Below, piece after piece: positions 60,008 through 64,000 of a stretch of DNA of 64,000 bases. The stretch lies in the NCBI RefSeq assembly GCF_028858725.1, contig NC_084768.1:30286664-30350663 (forward strand), given 5' to 3'. Both the position numbers and the translations under genes were made by a program. The stretch comes from Colius striatus (Eukaryota > Chordata > Aves > Coliiformes > Coliidae). Every line of letters starts with the position of its first letter. Positions within the stretch are counted from its first letter, which is position 1. The notes beneath the pieces are model-generated. The model did not search any database. It was given only the letters and a program-made list of their open reading frames with translations, and was not told where the DNA came from.

Positions 60008-60745
60008 TGGCAGGACTCTGGCTGTGCCTGGGACACACCACAAAGGTGGCAGGGACCAGGCAGTAGCAAAAGCTGTCCGAGCAGGAGGGGCACAAGCTGT
60101 CCTGCCATGGCTTACAGTGCCTGTTTGCAAAGCTACACCCCCAAAGTCCCATCCCTTCCCTTGAGCTGCCACCTGCACCCCTCGCTTGCCACATGCTGCA
60201 GGAGGTGGAAGGGTGCTGCAGGCACTGGGGACTCTGCCGCATGCTGGTGGTGTTGGGGGATATCTGGGCTGGCAGTGCCCAAGGAAGGACATGGAGAGGA
60301 GGTGAGGGCTGATTTTGGGCTCTAGGTGACAACACTGTGTGTGCCAGACCCATCAGCCAGACCCACCACCCTTCCATTCTCCCTGGCATCTGGCACAGAC
60401 CTGCTGCTCCCCAGCCCACACAGAACAGGGTCTGGGGATGTGAAACGGGGCTGGAGCTGCCTGTGTGATATGTGGAGTGTGCCATGTGCACATGATGTGC
60501 TCTGGACTTGGAGGGGGAGCTTGGGGTGCCCCTGCCTGCTGCCTGCCCTACATCCTGCCATGTCCTACAGGCTTGAAACAGCTGGTGCACAAGTGTGTGT
60601 GCAAACGTGTGTGCAGGGGCTCTGGGGGTGGGTGTGAGTGGGTGTGTGAGGTGCACAGGCACACAGGAAGGCACTGGAGGGGCCCCTGGCAGCCTTCCCT
60701 GCCCCATGTGCTGCCAGGCCTTGTAGGAATCAGCTCTCAGGAAGA

Positions 60746-60751
60746 AATAAA
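60746..60751 (+). terminator. Poly(A) signal of the LRR gene
   Basis: AATAAA about 740 bp after the stop codon. The sequence between is non-coding and fits a single 3' UTR. Confidence 0.75.
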
Positions 60752-61194
60752 TCATTTTACTCCTGGCAGTGTGGCTCCAACCCTGCGTGTGTGTGGTTTG
60801 GGGTGGTGAGGAGTCGACTGATGTGATGTTGGGGAGTACTGGGATGGGGGAGGTTCTCTCCTACCCCAGCTCCCCTCCCATGCCCTTGGTGATGCCCCGC
60901 CATCAGTCTCACCAGCAGCCCCGAGGCCGCTGTGCCAGCCTGGCAGAGCAGAGCTGGGCACTAGCTGGGGGCGAGCACAGCCTCTGCCCTGCACCATGGT
61001 TTACAGCCCAGCCAGGAAAGCTGTCAACCTGCTGTAAACACTGCCCTGGGAGATGGTTCCCAGGCTGGAAGCCCCAGCAGCCGCCCCGCTGTGGGCCTAG
61101 AGCGGGCGCTGTGCCTGGGCAGGAAGGGAGGGAGCCGGGCAGGGCAGGACGCGGGGCTCCGGCGGCGAAGGAAGCGCCGCTTCCTGCTCCAGCA

Positions 61195-61362
61195 GCCCAG
61201 TCCCAGCAGCACTCAGCCCGGTCCCAGCAGCGCTCAGCCCAGCCCCAGCCCCAGCCCCACTCAGCCCGGTCCCAGCAGCACTCAGCCCAGCCCCAGCCCC
61301 AGCCCCACTCAGCCCGGTCCCAGCAGCACTCAGCCCAGCCCCAGCCCCAGCCGCGCTCGGTC
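61195..61362 (+). repeat. 48-bp minisatellite
   Basis: About 3.5 copies of a C-rich 48-bp unit, with TCAGCCCGGTCCCAGCAGC at 61213, 61261 and 61309, each followed by CAGCCCCAGCCCCAGCC. Confidence 0.85.
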
Positions 61363-63375
61363 CGGGTCCCAGCGTTGGTCAAGGACAAGGATGGGATGAT
61401 CTCCCTGCATGCCTGTCACTCACAGACTTTTCCCACTGGTTTATGTCCTGCTGGAATTTGTCCCTTCCCGCCCTCTCCCAGGCCCTGGGAACGTGGCCCA
61501 GTGCCAGCCTTTAATATCCCTCCTTCACCCCCTGCCAGGGCACCCCGGCGTGACCCAGCTCATGCCATCCTCAGGTTCTCCCTGGGAACACGGAGCTGCC
61601 AGAATCCTGAGGCAGGACAGGCAGGGCCCCAGCAGCCATCCCCAGGGGCTGCAGCTCTGCTGGCAGCAAGGACCTGGACAGCAACCAGCATTATTTTTCA
61701 CCCATGCTCCAGAAATATCCCCCAGCCCTCCGTGGGTGCTGGCTCTGCCCGTGCAGCTTGGGATGTCATTCCCATGGCTGCCAGGAGCAATGCCATCCTC
61801 CATCCTTTCCCTTCCCTCTCATGGAGCCTTAATTCAGCTTCTGTGACTACAAAGGGAAACAACCCAAACCATTCCCTGTGTCCCTGGCTCTGGCACCTGC
61901 AATCTCTGGTTGCAGGAAGGTGTGGTGGGCCCGGAGTTCCCTGCCTCTGACAGCCCCCAGTCCATCACAGGGAGGGCTTGGCTGCACAGACCTTGGCTGC
62001 AGGGTGCACAAGTGCTTCTCCAGCATGGACCATGTGGTGGAAGCAGGTGGGGAGCTGAGCCCTGGGGGCAATGGCTTGAGAGTTGGGGGTCACACGTGTC
62101 CCCATCACCAGGTGGGGTGCACTGGGGGCTGGGGATCCTTGTAATTATCCCTGCTCCAAACTGCCCCACATTGCATAGACGTTCACCCCCAAAAAGCCCC
62201 ACACCCCCCTGCTCAGAGCTCACCTCCAGAGGCTGTAGTTTCGCCTGGAGAGCCTTGCATTCCCACTGAGACAGCCAAGGGCTGTGGCACTGAGACCAAC
62301 AAGCTGATAGACAGGAACCTGCAGGTGGGTCCTGCGCTGGGCTGACATGGGGTGAGGGTGCTGCAATTGGGGCACAGAGACATCCCTGCCCCGACAGTGG
62401 GACCTGTGTCCTTCCTGCCAGCCCCCAGCCCTGCTCCTGGCCACACAGGCTCTTGTCCAAAACAGATTCCCACACAAGGATGCAGGGCTGCACCTTGGCC
62501 CACCAGCCCTGTCTCTCCGTGTGTCTGCTCCCCATGGCAGGATCAGCAGCCTCCACAAGCAGCCTGGCGTCACTGCTCAGTGTCTCACCTCTGAGAAAGG
62601 ACACATCCCCCTGGCCAGCTGCCACTGCTCCATTCCCACGTCACACCTTCAGTGTGGCTCCAGTGGGCAGGAGCTGCCACTGCCATTCCCACGGGCTTTT
62701 ATTTCAGAGGAGTAACTTTATAAGCAGCGTGTGTTGATGATAATCCTGCTCATCAGGGGCTGCTCTTACAGCTCCTGCTCTGACACCAGGCTGCCACTTG
62801 CTCTGTAGGCCTCAGATTCTCCATCTGGACAAAGGAAACACCCCAAATCCTGTTTGCATTCTGTGGAGGGTGACGGGAGAGAACCCCCTCAGAGGAAGCG
62901 GCCATGACGCATCCCTTCCCTCCCAAGGGCCATTTATCACCGCAGCCCCACCCCTCTGGAAAGCAGGAGCTGCTGCAGAGCAGGGAAAGTTTACCCCAGA
63001 TCACTATGGAGATGGAATGTGCTTGTGTCAACGTCCTGCCCAGCCCGGGTGCTTCTGCCAGCCATGCCAGAAGCCACCTGTACCCAGCTGGGCATGGCTG
63101 TCGGCAGACTCAAACTGCGAGGCAGCACCAACACTGCTCACCATGGCACAACTGCCCTGCTGCAGCCATCCAGGTAACAGGAACTGATTTCTGAGTCTCT
63201 GCATCTGCAGCACAGACAGACCCTCAGCTCCCTCCCAGGGAGGCTGGATGAACCTACACTGCCCAAGGCACCCAAGCCCACTGGCACCTTCTGCTGCCAC
63301 ACACAGGAGCTGGGCCAGGGCACTAGAGACAAAAATTAGCAAAACCACCCTGCACAGGTCTTTGTGGGGCAGTGA
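61363..63375. other. Intergenic, nothing recognised
   Basis: No conserved coding pattern or RNA gene supported. Open frames here lack splice or start context. Confidence 0.5.
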
Positions 63376-63382
63376 CATCTTC

Positions 63383-64000
63383 ATAGAACCTGAGAATCAT
63401 GGGGGTTGGAAGGGATCTCTAGAGCTCATCCAGCCCAAGCCCCTTCTACAGCAGGTTCCTCTCCATCAGGTCACACAGGAACATGTCCAGGTGGGTTTGG
63501 AAACCTCCCGAGAAGGAGCCTCCACACCCTCCCTGGGCAGCCTGGGCCAGGGCTCCCTCACCTCAACAGCAAAGGAGTTTTCCCTTGTGTTTTTGTGTTC
63601 CAGCTCATGTCCATAATCCCCAGACCTGTCACTGGGCACCACAGAAAAAAAAGTGCCACTCCACTCCCTAACATCGACCTTTTCAACACTTGTGTTAACG
63701 AGTTCCCCCCTCAGTCTTCTTCACAATGGACAGCCCCAGGTCCTGCAGCCTTTCCTCATAAGATGCTCCTGTCCCTTCACTGACCTCTCTCCAGCAGTTC
63801 TCTCTTGAGCAGGGGAGCCCAGAACTAGACATAGGACTCCAGGTGAGGCCTCACTAGGGCAGAGCAGAGGGGAGGGAGAACCTCCCTCAACCTGCTGCAC
63901 CCCAGGATGCCATTGGCCTTGGCCACAAGGGCACACTGCTGGCTCATGTTTAGTCTGCTACCAACCAGGACTCCCAGGTCCTTCTCCACAGAGTTGAAGT
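63383..64000 (-). mobile_element. CR1 LINE, running off the window
   Basis: TCATAGAACCTGAGAATCAT, GGTTGGAAGGGATC and GGTCACACAGGAACATGTCC, then interior sequence (CTCAGTCTTCTTCACAATGG). Minus orientation. At least 600 bp, its 5' part beyond the window end. Confidence 0.9.

Noticed and set aside
60769-61950. Long plus-strand frame (393 codons) after the LRR gene
   Set aside because: It crosses the 48-bp minisatellite and GC-rich sequence; low complexity, no domain, no splice or start context.

Overview
The window is nuclear DNA from a bird. CR1 LINE tails occur in both orientations, introns are short, and the conserved gene order BTBD19 - DYNLT4 (TCTEX1D4) - PLK3 matches vertebrate synteny. 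Species cannot be told from sequence alone.

Layout. 1-1990: non-coding 3' sequence. 1994-8376: an intact eight-exon BTBD19 on the minus strand. 8377-11000: BTBD19 promoter, a piece of array-type sequence, an unexplained CpG-rich block and a duplicated flank. About 11000-46790: a large lineage-specific array inserted between BTBD19 and PLK3, surrounding the one intact DYNLT4 (40758-41435). 46955-54646: an intact fifteen-exon PLK3 on the minus strand with a perfect CRE in its promoter. 58542-60007: a two-exon leucine-rich-repeat membrane receptor on the plus strand, divergent from PLK3. The rest is intergenic sequence with CR1 pieces and a 48-bp minisatellite.

The array is the remarkable part. 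It is built from an unrecognised family of small, probably single-exon membrane proteins. I call the types A (230 aa), B (230 aa), C (270 aa), and D, E and F (fragments). Intact members share a compact promoter (CRE-like TGACATCA about 36 bp before a CATATAAG TATA box) and a short leader. The protein layout is a hydrophobic N-terminus, a lumenal-type middle with N-glycosylation sequons in A and B, a hydrophobic segment near residues 108-167, and a fast-changing charged or Cys-rich tail. Open copies: six A, one full-length B and five C. Three consecutive units have exactly the same length, 4983 bp, and differ at only about a dozen positions by eye. They are flanked by shorter units of 3000 and 2992 bp. 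Each long unit also carries two fragments of DYNLT4 and pieces of a solo-LTR-like sequence at its joints. An inverted copy at the PLK3-proximal edge lacks the DYNLT4 insertion and looks like the older state.

Inference: a young, actively rearranging, possibly germline-expressed gene family has grown beside DYNLT4, a dynein light chain and PP1 partner. It uses LTR pieces and DYNLT4 sequence as recombination points. Its function is unknown.
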